Positions 21,760-29,512 of a stretch of 33,154 nucleotides of DNA are shown here, piece by piece. The translations under genes and the position numbers were made by a program. Source of the DNA: a virus. The notes under the pieces are model-generated. The model was given only the letters and a program-made list of their open reading frames with translations, ran no database searches and was not told the origin of the DNA. The stretch covers positions 1 through 33,154 of the IMG/VR virus record IMGVR_UViG_3300037961_005073; one strand, 5' to 3'. Position 1 is the stretch's first letter. The number at the start of each line of letters is the position of its first letter.

Positions 21760-21957
21760 TTACTGTGTGGAGTCAAATTTGTGTTCTAATATTAATCGGT
21801 ACAACCAATTTTTTAAGTAAGCCAAATGTTCTTGCTCCATTGGATGTCTTGCTGGGTATCCCTCCCAGGTTTCTATTCTTTTACACACACATTGATACAA
21901 AAGATGAATGTCTTCTATATCTAAATCTAAATTATATGATGGTGTGTTTTCGTCCAT
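21760..21957 (-). CDS. 65-aa protein, paralogue of its downstream neighbour
   Basis: A 65-residue protein with the same skeleton as the 60-aa protein that follows: IED, W-E-GYP, MEQEHL and YRLILEHKF. It has three extra residues between the W-x-G and EQE parts and two Cys (CVC) absent from the other copy. The ATG overlaps the uvsY stop by one base, showing coupling to uvsY. Function unknown; the two may form a heterodimer, which is speculation. Confidence 0.72.
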   Translation of the reverse strand: MDENTPSYNLDLDIEDIHLLYQCVCKRIETWEGYPARHPMEQEHLAYLKNWLYRLILEHKFDSTQ

Positions 21958-22391
21958 TACCCTAAACCTGAATTGAACCTCATAAATTCAATTGCATTTT
22001 TAATTTGATATGTTCGATTTGAAATTTGTTTCAAAATGCTTTCGATATAAACTAACATTGTATCATAATAATCAATTTTTAAACATACACTAGAAAGTTT
22101 TTCGTCAGCATCAAGATACTTTTGCATTGTATCCTTGTCTCTAATTTTCTTAGGAAAGGGGTTATCTATGTAAACATCTGGATCAGCCTTTCCACTAAAA
22201 TACTCATAACGTTCGTGGCGAATATTTTTTCTTTGCTGCTCTGCTTTTTTTCTTAAAAGAAATATGGTATTATAAGTTTCAAAATACTTTGCATGGAGAC
22301 CGGGAATATTTGTAGATTCTGTATGGAGATTATCCATGTCAATTTTTGAATCTTTTTCCCACATCTCTTGAAGTTTATCAAGATCGATCAT
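21957..22391 (-). CDS. uvsY: UvsY recombination mediator
   Basis: UvsY loads the UvsX recombinase onto single-stranded DNA covered with gp32. The 144-aa protein (T4: 137) has the family pattern: an N-terminal LQEMWEKDSKID, a helix with LLRKKAEQQ, R-x-Y-EYFSGKA, the NPFPKKI segment, and a C-terminal YDTMLVYIESILKQISNRTYQIKNAIEF helix pair. The ATG overlaps the gp3-like stop as ATGA. UvsY is intact although the uvsX of this window is not. Confidence 0.93.
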   Translation of the reverse strand: MIDLDKLQEMWEKDSKIDMDNLHTESTNIPGLHAKYFETYNTIFLLRKKAEQQRKNIRHERYEYFSGKADPDVYIDNPFPKKIRDKDTMQKYLDADEKLSSVCLKIDYYDTMLVYIESILKQISNRTYQIKNAIEFMRFNSGLG

Positions 22392-22939
22392 AAATCTTTT
22401 CCACTCATATCTTGTATATTGTAGATAGTATACTTGAAACTTACATCTGCTGTAAAGTACTGAATATCCGTATCAGTAGCATCAAAATTTACTGTAGACA
22501 GCGAATATGGAAATACCTCTTTAAAATTTACTTGAAATTTTGAAATCAAGTTGCTATTTAATATCTGTAATGTAGCATCAGAGTATATGTTTTGTCTATC
22601 CTTTACATATCGACCTTTTATTGTTGATTGTGCTTCTAGGTCTCTAAATTGTTTAACATCTTCTGGATATCCAAGACCTCTTATCCAGTTTTGAATTTCC
22701 ATATAATTTCCAAGATCCTCATCAACAAGGAATCTTAAGTTCAAATCTCCAAATTGAATTTTATCACCAGGAACGTCTATATCTTTAAAATAAGTGGGTT
22801 GAATTGCAATCCCCAAAGTAATATCTGGAATGTTAGCTTGATTGCAAAAAAATGCAACCTTTGGACTTCTGTCCAAAACAAACTTAAATCCTGTTGGAGA
22901 TAAAAAATTTCTATTGCTTATAGCAGATGATCTTGCCAT
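22388..22939 (-). CDS. 3: gp3-like tail tube terminator/tail completion protein
   Basis: A 183-aa protein; T4 gp3, which caps the tail tube and stabilises the sheath, has 176. The sequence has the pattern of tail-tube-fold proteins: F-x-FVLDRSPKVAFFCNQANIP, a loop with DIDVPGDKIQFGDLNLRFLVDED, and a helix NYMEIQNWIRGLG. Position between gp23 and uvsY is where cyanophages carry gene 3. gp54 or another tube-fold protein is an alternative, less likely from length and order. Ending in ATGA with uvsY it links a structural gene with recombination genes. Confidence 0.72.
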   Translation of the reverse strand: MARSSAISNRNFLSPTGFKFVLDRSPKVAFFCNQANIPDITLGIAIQPTYFKDIDVPGDKIQFGDLNLRFLVDEDLGNYMEIQNWIRGLGYPEDVKQFRDLEAQSTIKGRYVKDRQNIYSDATLQILNSNLISKFQVNFKEVFPYSLSTVNFDATDTDIQYFTADVSFKYTIYNIQDMSGKDL

Positions 22940-22950
22940 CGTTTTTTAAG

Positions 22951-22957
22951 TATTTAG
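22951..22957 (-). promoter_or_regulatory. possible late-type box CTAAATA (gp3-like gene)
   Basis: CTAAATA occurs 11 bases above the ATG of the gp3-like gene and overlaps the stop codon of the gene before. The same heptamer precedes gp18 and gp19. The short distance leaves almost no leader, so this one is weak. Confidence 0.3.
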
Positions 22958-23310
22958 TCAAAACTAGTTGATTTTAATGAATCCATAAAAGATTCTCTCA
23001 TTTTTTTAAATCTTGCCATGTCATCAAGTCTCTCAAGTGGATGACATCTATAACAATCTCTATATATTTCTTCTCCACGTAACCATCCAATGGGTGGAAG
23101 TGGATGTGGTACTTTTCTTATTACTGGGTTTACTTGAGAAGTTGTTGTTCTGAAGTTCATTGCTCCATTCTCTGACCACCAGTCATGCTTTACCCAAGGA
23201 ACCCATACTCTATATTCAACATATTCTAATTGAGATGGAGGAATTACCGGAAGAGGTAATGCGAATTCCATTGGTGGACTGTGTGTATAAACGGGTGGGA
23301 TATATTCCAT
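22954..23310 (-). CDS. 118-aa protein of unknown function after gp23
   Basis: A 118-residue protein with a Pro-rich, aromatic N-terminal half (many PP, WVPWVK, WW) and a C-terminal helix rich in Arg, Lys and Met. It contains CYRC near residue 89, a single C-x-x-C pair. I recognise no family. It begins about 20 bases after the strong gp23 terminator and lacks a clear ribosome site or promoter, so its expression may depend on read-through. Position suggests a head or neck protein. Confidence 0.68.
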   Translation of the reverse strand: MEYIPPVYTHSPPMEFALPLPVIPPSQLEYVEYRVWVPWVKHDWWSENGAMNFRTTTSQVNPVIRKVPHPLPPIGWLRGEEIYRDCYRCHPLERLDDMARFKKMRESFMDSLKSTSFD

Positions 23311-23328
23311 GTTTATTCAATCCAAAGG

Positions 23329-23356
23329 AAAAAAAAGGGAGACCCGAAGGTCTCCC
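23329..23356 (-). terminator. rho-independent terminator after gp23
   Basis: A perfect 8-bp GC-rich stem GGGAGACC/GGTCTCCC with a stable TTCG loop, followed on the minus strand by eight T. It lies 24 bases after the gp23 stop, and is the strongest terminator in the window, as expected for the most abundant late transcript. Confidence 0.95.
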
Positions 23357-23380
23357 GTAGAAGTATGTGAACCAAATAGA

Positions 23381-24775
23381 TCACATGAGGTTCTTAACTT
23401 GAACTCTTCTGTAGTAACGGTTTGCGTTGAGTTTGAGATCTCCGCTAACAGCGTCTGAACCACCAGTCGCAGCGAATGGGTTGGCAACAAGACCGTAGCG
23501 GGTCTTAAAGCCGATCTTAGGCTGGAAGGTGTTCTCGCCAACGGCACGAACCATCTGGAGAGGTACGTATGGGCAATAGAACAGACCTGCGTCATAAGGT
23601 GAAGAACCCTTATAACCAACAACGTAGTACTGTTGAGCACCAGAGTTTGCAGAATAAGGATCGATGTATACACGATACTTACCTTGGAGAACACCAGCGA
23701 AGGTGTTACCAGTGTCATCAACGTTAAGGTTAGCGTTGAGTGCTGGGGTGTAATCGAGAACACCAGCCATGGTCAGTGCAGAAGCAACGTCTGCAGAGCA
23801 CATGATGATGTTGCCCTTTCCTCTACGAGTGCGCTGTGCAATTGCGTTAGCGTCACGCTCGATTTGGAATAGAAGACCCTTGAACTTCTCAACAGACCAG
23901 CGACCGTTGGAGTCAACGTCGAGGTCGAAGACGCCAGCGTTAGCAACGTTAGTTGCAGCACCTTGCTCAGCAGTCTTATAGATGGTTCTGATGACTTCGC
24001 GGTTGATTTCAGCAAGAATTTCGCTAGAAAGAATGTTAGCGAGTTCTGCTTCAGCATTCAGACCGTGAATTGCCTTCAGATCCTGTGCAAGCTCAAGGCT
24101 GTATTCTGCCTTCAGTGCTCTGGACTTAGCAGTTACGGTGACCTTCTCGATCGAGAATGCCATCTGGTTGAAGTTACCATTGCCATCACCCAGATCTTCT
24201 GCCAGGTTGGTGGCCATGCCTTGACCAACACTGTATTTCTCAGAACTAATTCCAGTACCACCAGGAATTGGGTTGAGAAGACCAGGGTTGGATCCTTGCT
24301 GGGTGCCAGTGCTACCCATACCAACACCGAACTCAGTACCAGTACCGTTACCGGCGGTAGAGGTGCCAGAGAATGCGGTATCTGCTTCGTCGAATAGTGC
24401 TTCCGTACCACCCTGTGAGGTGTAACGGGAGCGCATTGCGAAGATGAGTCCAGTAGGACCAGACATTGGTTGGACGCCTGCGAGGTCATATGCGACCAGG
24501 TTAGGCATTGAACGACGGATCAGGGAGATCAATACTGGGTCGAAACCTGCAGTATTAGCACCACCTGAACCAGAGAATCCACCTGCACCAGATGAGTTAG
24601 CAGGTGCTTCGGTCAGGAATGAACCTGACTCGGAGAAAGCAGTTTGCTCTCTTTGAAATTTTTCTTGGTTTTCTAGCAGGACAGCGGTTACAGCTCTACG
24701 ATGCGAATCTTTGATTGCGTCACCGTGGTCAAGAAGAGGTGCCCACTTTTCCTGCAATTGCTCTGATTGGAACAT
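23381..24775 (-). CDS. 23: gp23 major capsid protein
   Basis: The HK97-fold protein forming the head hexamers. The 464-aa precursor is shorter than T4 gp23 (521), as in other cyanophages. Typical stretches are the N-terminal WAPLLDHGDAI, PNLVAYDLAGVQPMSGPTGLIFAMRSRY around residue 95-120, the KSRALKAEYSLELAQDLKAIHGLNAEAELANILS segment, and the C-terminal RTRYG-like KTRYGLVANPF. In T4 the protease gp21 removes the first 65 residues; a Gly-rich, low-complexity stretch (SSGAGGFSGSGG) near residue 60-71 marks about the same place here. It has an AAGGTAA ribosome site and ends in a strong terminator. Confidence 0.97.
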   Translation of the reverse strand: MFQSEQLQEKWAPLLDHGDAIKDSHRRAVTAVLLENQEKFQREQTAFSESGSFLTEAPANSSGAGGFSGSGGANTAGFDPVLISLIRRSMPNLVAYDLAGVQPMSGPTGLIFAMRSRYTSQGGTEALFDEADTAFSGTSTAGNGTGTEFGVGMGSTGTQQGSNPGLLNPIPGGTGISSEKYSVGQGMATNLAEDLGDGNGNFNQMAFSIEKVTVTAKSRALKAEYSLELAQDLKAIHGLNAEAELANILSSEILAEINREVIRTIYKTAEQGAATNVANAGVFDLDVDSNGRWSVEKFKGLLFQIERDANAIAQRTRRGKGNIIMCSADVASALTMAGVLDYTPALNANLNVDDTGNTFAGVLQGKYRVYIDPYSANSGAQQYYVVGYKGSSPYDAGLFYCPYVPLQMVRAVGENTFQPKIGFKTRYGLVANPFAATGGSDAVSGDLKLNANRYYRRVQVKNLM

Positions 24776-24808
24776 TTGCGGTTACCTTTAAAGTGTATGT
24801 TTTTGTGT

Positions 24809-24828
24809 TTGAATTATATTAAATTCAA
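24809..24828 (-). promoter_or_regulatory. inverted repeat with TATAAT in the gp22-gp23 gap
   Basis: Arms TTGAATT and AATTCAA with a six-base AT spacer, containing TATAAT on the minus strand, about 35 bases above the gp23 ATG. It may be a promoter or a regulatory site, but no good -35 is seen and AT-rich DNA makes such repeats easily by chance. Confidence 0.3.
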
Positions 24829-25980
24829 TTATTTGCTAAATTTTGAAAGCGTATTCAGATAGTGTGCCATTGATCCAGAAATATCTGCACCAGTGTCTAC
24901 ACCCTCGGAAAGAGTTTCGGACTTAGCAGATGAAGCTGCTGATTTGGTAGAGAAATACGATTCTCTCAGCATCTCCAGTTTTTCACGATATTTTTCTTCA
25001 CTTTCAAACTCAACACTTTCAGCAAGTGAAGCAAGCTTATCTTTCTGGGTGGACGCAAGTCCTTCAGAAACTTGATCAAAGATTCCTTCCGCAACCGACT
25101 CTGCGAGTCTGGAGTTTAGGGAAACGTTTTTCTCGATCTGCTCGTTGAGTTTTGTCTCCATTTCATCAAGTTTTTCTACCATGCTCTCAAGCACATCATA
25201 TTTGTCTTCAGGGATTGTTACATAATGTTCTTCAAAAAGACCCTTCATTCCAGAAAGGAATGATTCGGTCATTTCAGTTTTAAGACCTGCTTCAACAGCA
25301 AGTTGGTTTTCAGTAAACCACTCTTCAGAAACGTATTCGAGATATGCATCAACACGCTCACCTAGAGCAGTCTTGATTTCTTCTACCTCTTCTACGAGTT
25401 TCTCTTCGTAGTTTGCTTTGATTTCTTCCTTGATAGCAGAAACCTTAGAAGCAATTGCTGCTTCGAAGATAGTTTTTGCTTTTTCTTGGAATTCTTCGGA
25501 GAGTTCCTCTCCTTGAAGAAGTGCATTTACATCTTCTTCAAGATCTAGTTCGGTGTATTCGGGAGCTTCTGCTACTACTTCTTCTTCAGCAGTTTCTTCT
25601 TCAGAAACCACTTCTTCTTCGGTAGTTTCTGCTTCAGCAACTACTTCCTCTTCGGTAGCTTCGTCTTCTGCAATTACTTCTTCGTCAGAAAGATCTTCTT
25701 CTTCCTTTACGCCTTTCATTGCATCAGCTTTACCTGCACCCTTATTAACTACATCACTTACTTGCTTAAGTGAACCGCCTGGAGTGCTCAGCTTTGCTGA
25801 ATCATCATCGGGCTTGTAGTTGTCTGGAGTAGGACCACCAAGATCCTCAACGCTTGCTAACTGGGTGCCAGGATCTGCCAGTTTTGGCATAGGATCACCA
25901 GCTTTTGCTCCAGCATTAACAGCGGTGCGGGATTGCTTTGTGCCTGCTTCCATTTCGTGTAAATCGTTACCACTAGACAT
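24829..25980 (-). CDS. 22: gp22 prohead scaffold (core) protein
   Basis: gp22 forms the inner scaffold of the prohead and is degraded by gp21 during maturation. The 383-aa protein is longer than T4 gp22 (269) and very acidic. It starts with a polar, Pro/Gly-rich part (1-90), then a Glu-rich tandem repeat (100-143), then long helices with coiled-coil character (about 145-345), and ends in a Ser-rich tail. Identification rests on position between gp21 and gp23 and on composition; the helices with L-x-x-x-E heptads fit. A late box TATAAATA and a GGAG ribosome site precede the ATG. Confidence 0.92.
   Translation of the reverse strand: MSSGNDLHEMEAGTKQSRTAVNAGAKAGDPMPKLADPGTQLASVEDLGGPTPDNYKPDDDSAKLSTPGGSLKQVSDVVNKGAGKADAMKGVKEEEDLSDEEVIAEDEATEEEVVAEAETTEEEVVSEEETAEEEVVAEAPEYTELDLEEDVNALLQGEELSEEFQEKAKTIFEAAIASKVSAIKEEIKANYEEKLVEEVEEIKTALGERVDAYLEYVSEEWFTENQLAVEAGLKTEMTESFLSGMKGLFEEHYVTIPEDKYDVLESMVEKLDEMETKLNEQIEKNVSLNSRLAESVAEGIFDQVSEGLASTQKDKLASLAESVEFESEEKYREKLEMLRESYFSTKSAASSAKSETLSEGVDTGADISGSMAHYLNTLSKFSK
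25552..25683 (-). repeat. 33-base in-frame tandem repeat in gp22 (4 copies)
   Basis: Residues 100-143 of gp22 consist of four 11-residue units of the form EEVVAEAETTE (copies: EEVIAEDEATE, EEVVAEAETTE, EEVVSEEETAE, EEVVAEAPEYT). The DNA period is 33 bases. Such repeats expand and contract easily, which may explain the length excess over T4 gp22. Confidence 0.85.
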
Positions 25981-26017
25981 TGGACTCTCCGGATTAATCT
26001 CTATTTTAATCTATATT

Positions 26018-26025
26018 TATTTATA
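26018..26025 (-). promoter_or_regulatory. late promoter TATAAATA (gp22)
   Basis: Exact TATAAATA on the minus strand, 37 bases above the gp22 ATG in the short gp21-gp22 gap. It would drive gp22 and gp23. Confidence 0.75.
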
Positions 26026-26028
26026 AAT

Positions 26029-26679
26029 TTATAAATTTGCTAGAAAATCATTAAATAGGTTAAGTTTATGTTCTTCTAGCACTTTTTGATCAACTAAAGT
26101 GTTAATTGTTTGTTTTGTTTTCTCTGCGTATCTTTCGCGAAGGATGCTACCTTCCCAAACCCACTCTTTTCCTTCCATGATACCTTCAACAAATGCATCG
26201 GGTGCGGAAGGATCAGCGACGATATCAGCAGCAGTTGCTAACATAAAATCATCACCAACCACATTGAAACCTTCACGGGTTGGTTTTAATGAACCAATAC
26301 CACGAGAAGAAACGCCAAGTTTTACACCTTCACTAATAAGAGATTCTGCAATCTTACCCATTGGGGTGTTTAGAATCTTTGCCTTACCAATAAAGTTAGA
26401 ACCACTCTCTTTTAAAGAGACAATTTTGTGCGAAACTCGATCTAAATTGACAGTAGGACCATCTGGATGACCAAGTTCTCCAAGTGCTCTTCCAGTAACA
26501 ACGTTGGATTCATTGTATCTTCCAACTTCACGACGAAGAGTTTCCATAGGATACATGCGACCATTGCGGTTCTTAATGTTTCCTTGGAGAAATACCCCTT
26601 CAATATAAAGTGATTTTTTTCCGTTTTTTTCTTCAGTAATAAAACTTACTGATTCGATTTCTTCTCTAATAAGTTTCAT
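26029..26679 (-). CDS. 21: gp21 prohead protease
   Basis: The serine protease that matures the head by cleaving gp22, gp67, gp23 and itself. The 216-aa protein (T4: 212) shows the family's catalytic pattern: H71 in GELGHPD, S124/S125 in GVSSRGIG, and an Asp in the ADIVADPSAP segment (D152 or D156). GNIKNRNGRMYP near 33-44 is also conserved. The start is eight bases after the upstream gene. All active-site residues are present, so it should be functional. Confidence 0.96.
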   Translation of the reverse strand: MKLIREEIESVSFITEEKNGKKSLYIEGVFLQGNIKNRNGRMYPMETLRREVGRYNESNVVTGRALGELGHPDGPTVNLDRVSHKIVSLKESGSNFIGKAKILNTPMGKIAESLISEGVKLGVSSRGIGSLKPTREGFNVVGDDFMLATAADIVADPSAPDAFVEGIMEGKEWVWEGSILRERYAEKTKQTINTLVDQKVLEEHKLNLFNDFLANL

Positions 26680-26686
26680 GATTGAA

Positions 26687-26953
26687 TTACGTTATGGGGT
26701 TGTTGTTTACATCATGACGTTGATAAGTTCCAATCCCTACTGGGCTATTACTTTCATCATACCTTTGATAAGAAGCAGGAGTTCTTGTTCCTATCCCAGC
26801 AGGACTATTGTAAGTGTAGGCAATATAGTCAACATTAAAATCTTTACAAGTTACCGTTGACCAACCAGTTGTTCCACCAAGATATGAAGTTGATGCAGAT
26901 CCTGGTTGAGGACTAACTTGGTTATTATTCTCATCGTGACGAATATAAGTCAT
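26687..26953 (-). CDS. 88-aa repetitive protein between gp67 and gp21
   Basis: An 88-residue Asn/Gly/Tyr-rich protein. The motif Y-x-R-(H/Y)-D-x-x-N-x-(P/Q)-(V/I) occurs three times (residues 3-13, 62-72, 77-87), and SP(A/V)GIGT twice (50-56, 70-76), so the C-terminal half is built of repeats. There is one Cys and no membrane segment. T4 has the core protein gp68 at this place, but the sequence and composition differ. It looks more like a small beta-structured virion or fibre-like piece. Function unknown. Confidence 0.7.
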   Translation of the reverse strand: MTYIRHDENNNQVSPQPGSASTSYLGGTTGWSTVTCKDFNVDYIAYTYNSPAGIGTRTPASYQRYDESNSPVGIGTYQRHDVNNNPIT

Positions 26954-26975
26954 TATTGGTATAATGAATAATAGT

Positions 26976-26983
26976 TATTTATT
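26976..26983 (-). promoter_or_regulatory. late-type promoter AATAAATA (88-aa gene and gp21)
   Basis: A one-base variant of the late box, 22 bases above the ATG at 26953 in the gap after gp67. Confidence 0.45.
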
Positions 26984-26986
26984 AAA

Positions 26987-27151
26987 TCACTCTTCTTCTT
27001 GAGATTCATTATCAGAGAACATAGTAGATGCTACATTTGGTCTAGCAGCATCGACTTTTTCTGCAGATTTAGCAAAAAGAACGTCTTTAATTTTATCGCT
27101 GATATTTGACGGAGATTCATCCGCAATAATCATATCCAGTAGATCATCCAT
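26987..27151 (-). CDS. 67: gp67-like prohead core protein (54 aa)
   Basis: A 54-residue acidic protein that starts MDDLLDMIIADESPSN and ends in SDNESQEEE. In T4, gene 67 lies directly after gene 20 and encodes an 80-aa acidic core protein that gp21 cleaves to internal peptides. Position, size and acidity agree, and the segment KIKDVLFAKSAEKVDA is helical. The start ATG lies 27 bases below a perfect late box. Sequence identity to T4 cannot be judged by eye, so the name rests mainly on synteny. Confidence 0.72.
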   Translation of the reverse strand: MDDLLDMIIADESPSNISDKIKDVLFAKSAEKVDAARPNVASTMFSDNESQEEE

Positions 27152-27178
27152 TCTTTAGATTCAATAAAGATACGCTAA

Positions 27179-27186
27179 TATTTATA
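27179..27186 (-). promoter_or_regulatory. late promoter TATAAATA (gp67)
   Basis: Exact late box overlapping the gp20 stop codon, 27 bases above the gp67-like ATG. Confidence 0.72.
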
Positions 27187-28852
27187 TCTCTCCACCGGAA
27201 GGAATTTCCGGTGCTTCTGTTGCAGATGCATCAATTTCGGGTTCCATAACTGGAGCACCCAAATCTTCACCTCCACCAGAAATTGGTTGGCCAGTTGCAG
27301 GATCAACTTCCATTTGAGATGGGTCTGGAATTATTCCATTCTCAATTTCTTTTTTAATAAGCGCATCTTGCTCAATAATTTCAACATCAGTTTGACGGAG
27401 GATTTTTCTTCTTACATAATCTTGAGAATAATACTTACCAATATATGGTTCTGCTGTTTGAAGCATTGCCAATCTTTCGTTCAACAACTCTGATTCTTTG
27501 AGTTCTGAGAAATGATTATCATAAAGGAAGTCATATTGAATGTGCTCACTCATGACCTCCCAATCTTCTGGAGTAATAATATTTTTGAGAATGAGTTGAG
27601 TTTTAAGCATGTCATTAAACATGTTAGAAAATCTCTTTCTCAATCTAGAAACAAACTTAGTGAACTTAAGTTCGTCTCTCAGGATCTCAGAAGATCTCCC
27701 CAAGTTAAACCCACCTTCTCCATCCATTCTCGATGGTGGGACGTTAAGTGAACGATAGAGTTTCTTTTTAAAATACTCAATATCAGTGATTTCGCCCAAG
27801 TTTTGTCCGCCAGGCAGAGTGGAGATTTCGGTTCCTCTTCCGCCCTCACGCCTGGGAAGCCAGAAATCCTCAAGCATTGACATGTGTTTTTTGTCATCAC
27901 GAATTTCTCCTGTATTTGCATCATAAACAAGTTTGTTACGATAACGCATCATAACGTCACGTAGATATTGTTCTGCTTTTACTTTTGGTAAATTGCCAAC
28001 ATCAATATAGAAAATTCTACGTTCTGGTGCTCTACTTAAACGATAGATGACCAGAGAGTCCTCAATCATACGAAGTTGATTAAGAGACTTAATTGCTTTG
28101 TGTAGATATGAAAGGGTATTTCCTTTATTTCTATCTACAAGACCAGATGTGCAATAGGTAATTGCATCCTTTGCAATTTTAATTCCTTGACTAGGCCCAG
28201 TTGAATTTAAACTTCCAGTTGGATACTGCGACTTTGGATTATAGAGATAATACTCTTCAAGTTCTGGAAAGTCATAATCCATAGGATTATCACTAGAAAA
28301 TCTTCTACTCAGATTAATTCTATTATTATCCTCTTGACCTTTTTTCTTTTGGCGAACAAGACGCATTTTCATTGCGTCAATGTAGCGAAGATCTTGAATG
28401 CCTTCTTGTGGATTTTTTAAATCAATGACTTTATGATAATAAAGTCTCCCATCAATATACCAATTTCTATAGATTTCGTGAGCTTTTTTATCAAAATCTA
28501 ATAAACTAAGAATATGCTTGAATTCTTGTCTGATTTTTTTCTTAATACCATCACTGGCATTAAGATTTGATAGTTCAATTTCTACTGGACTATCATTAGA
28601 ATCCGAAACAATTGCTTCATTTACAATATCCTCGATGGCACTATCAACTTCTGGATGAAGTGCCATCTCACGATATCTTTTAATAAGTTCAAACTCAGTT
28701 CTATATACTCCCTCAATATCAACATAAGAGCCAAAAAAACCACTACTCATATAGTGGTCAACCCCGTCCTCATTATTAGGAGCGACGGGGGAAACAGCAC
28801 TTGGAGATAGTGGTTCGGTGTCCTCTATTGAGAACCCAAATAACTTTGCCAT
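27182..28852 (-). CDS. 20: gp20 portal protein
   Basis: The portal forms the dodecameric ring at the head vertex through which gp17 packs DNA, and gene 20 is the common marker of cyanomyoviruses. The 556-aa protein (T4: 524) has the characteristic stretches YRTEFELIKRYREMALHPEVDSAIEDIVNEAI near 50-80, RLYYHKVIDLKNPQEGI, SYLHKAIKSLNQLRMIEDSLVIYRLSRAPERRIFYIDVGNLPK, and PSRMDGEGGFNLGRSSEILRDELKF. The C-terminal 40 residues are Pro/Glu/Gly-rich. A GATAAATA box precedes it. Confidence 0.98.
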   Translation of the reverse strand: MAKLFGFSIEDTEPLSPSAVSPVAPNNEDGVDHYMSSGFFGSYVDIEGVYRTEFELIKRYREMALHPEVDSAIEDIVNEAIVSDSNDSPVEIELSNLNASDGIKKKIRQEFKHILSLLDFDKKAHEIYRNWYIDGRLYYHKVIDLKNPQEGIQDLRYIDAMKMRLVRQKKKGQEDNNRINLSRRFSSDNPMDYDFPELEEYYLYNPKSQYPTGSLNSTGPSQGIKIAKDAITYCTSGLVDRNKGNTLSYLHKAIKSLNQLRMIEDSLVIYRLSRAPERRIFYIDVGNLPKVKAEQYLRDVMMRYRNKLVYDANTGEIRDDKKHMSMLEDFWLPRREGGRGTEISTLPGGQNLGEITDIEYFKKKLYRSLNVPPSRMDGEGGFNLGRSSEILRDELKFTKFVSRLRKRFSNMFNDMLKTQLILKNIITPEDWEVMSEHIQYDFLYDNHFSELKESELLNERLAMLQTAEPYIGKYYSQDYVRRKILRQTDVEIIEQDALIKKEIENGIIPDPSQMEVDPATGQPISGGGEDLGAPVMEPEIDASATEAPEIPSGGEI

Positions 28853-28877
28853 GATTTATATTAGTTGATCTTTATCT

Positions 28878-28885
28878 TATTTATC
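28878..28885 (-). promoter_or_regulatory. late-type promoter GATAAATA (gp20)
   Basis: A one-base variant of TATAAATA overlapping the gp19 stop, 25 bases above the gp20 ATG. Confidence 0.45.
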
Positions 28886-29477
28886 ACCCGTTAGGAGTTC
28901 CAGCTGAGACGATGTTAAACGACTGTACTTGGAATTCTACGGTAAATTCTTCAATGGCATCTGAAGAATCATATGAAAGATCAATTGCAGAAACGCTAGT
29001 TGGGAAAATATCAACAAACTCATATTCTGCAAGAACAGAATTTGCATTGCCATCATTACTAGTGCTTGAAGGTGTAGCACCTCTTCCCAATTGGAATACC
29101 TTAGCATTAACCATGTATGCATCAGGACTAGTTGCGCCAATGTTACTATCTAACTTAGCGATCAATTCGGACCATTGTTCAAAGGCCTTTCTTAATGCAA
29201 ATCCTTCATCATTGATAACTGTTACTGTCCAGGTATCAATTGTTCTGTCTCCAGCAACTTTAAATGTTCTTCCTCTAAAAGGAACATCAATTGAGCCTAT
29301 ATTTTGTGCTGGTAAATTAGCCGCCTTACACATATATCTAAAGTTGTCAGCATCCCACCCAGTGACTCCAGCAGGTAGAGTTGCCATCTCTACCTCAAAC
29401 AAATTGGGGCGTGCGCCGCCCCCAGCAAGTGCTGATTTAAATTGAGAAATAGTTTTGTTTTCTCTTGAAGTTGCCAT
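28884..29477 (-). CDS. 19: gp19 tail tube protein
   Basis: gp19 hexamers stack to form the inner tail tube. The 197-aa protein (T4: 163) has RPNLFEVEMATLP near the N-terminus, KAANLPAQNIGSIDVPFRGRTFKVAGDRTIDTWTVTVINDEGFALRKAFEQW in the middle, and a C-terminal strand set ending in FTVEFQVQSF, the classical tube-fold pattern. The ATG has an AAGGAGG ribosome site nine bases upstream, the strongest in the structural block, fitting the large amounts needed. Confidence 0.97.
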   Translation of the reverse strand: MATSRENKTISQFKSALAGGGARPNLFEVEMATLPAGVTGWDADNFRYMCKAANLPAQNIGSIDVPFRGRTFKVAGDRTIDTWTVTVINDEGFALRKAFEQWSELIAKLDSNIGATSPDAYMVNAKVFQLGRGATPSSTSNDGNANSVLAEYEFVDIFPTSVSAIDLSYDSSDAIEEFTVEFQVQSFNIVSAGTPNG

Positions 29478-29496
29478 TGTTAAATCCTCCTTTTGT

Positions 29497-29503
29497 TATT
29501 TAG
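29497..29503 (-). promoter_or_regulatory. late-type box CTAAATA (gp19)
   Basis: CTAAATA 19 bases above the gp19 ATG, in the short gp18-gp19 gap. The same heptamer is found above gp18. Confidence 0.5.
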
Positions 29504-29512
29504 ATATTATTA

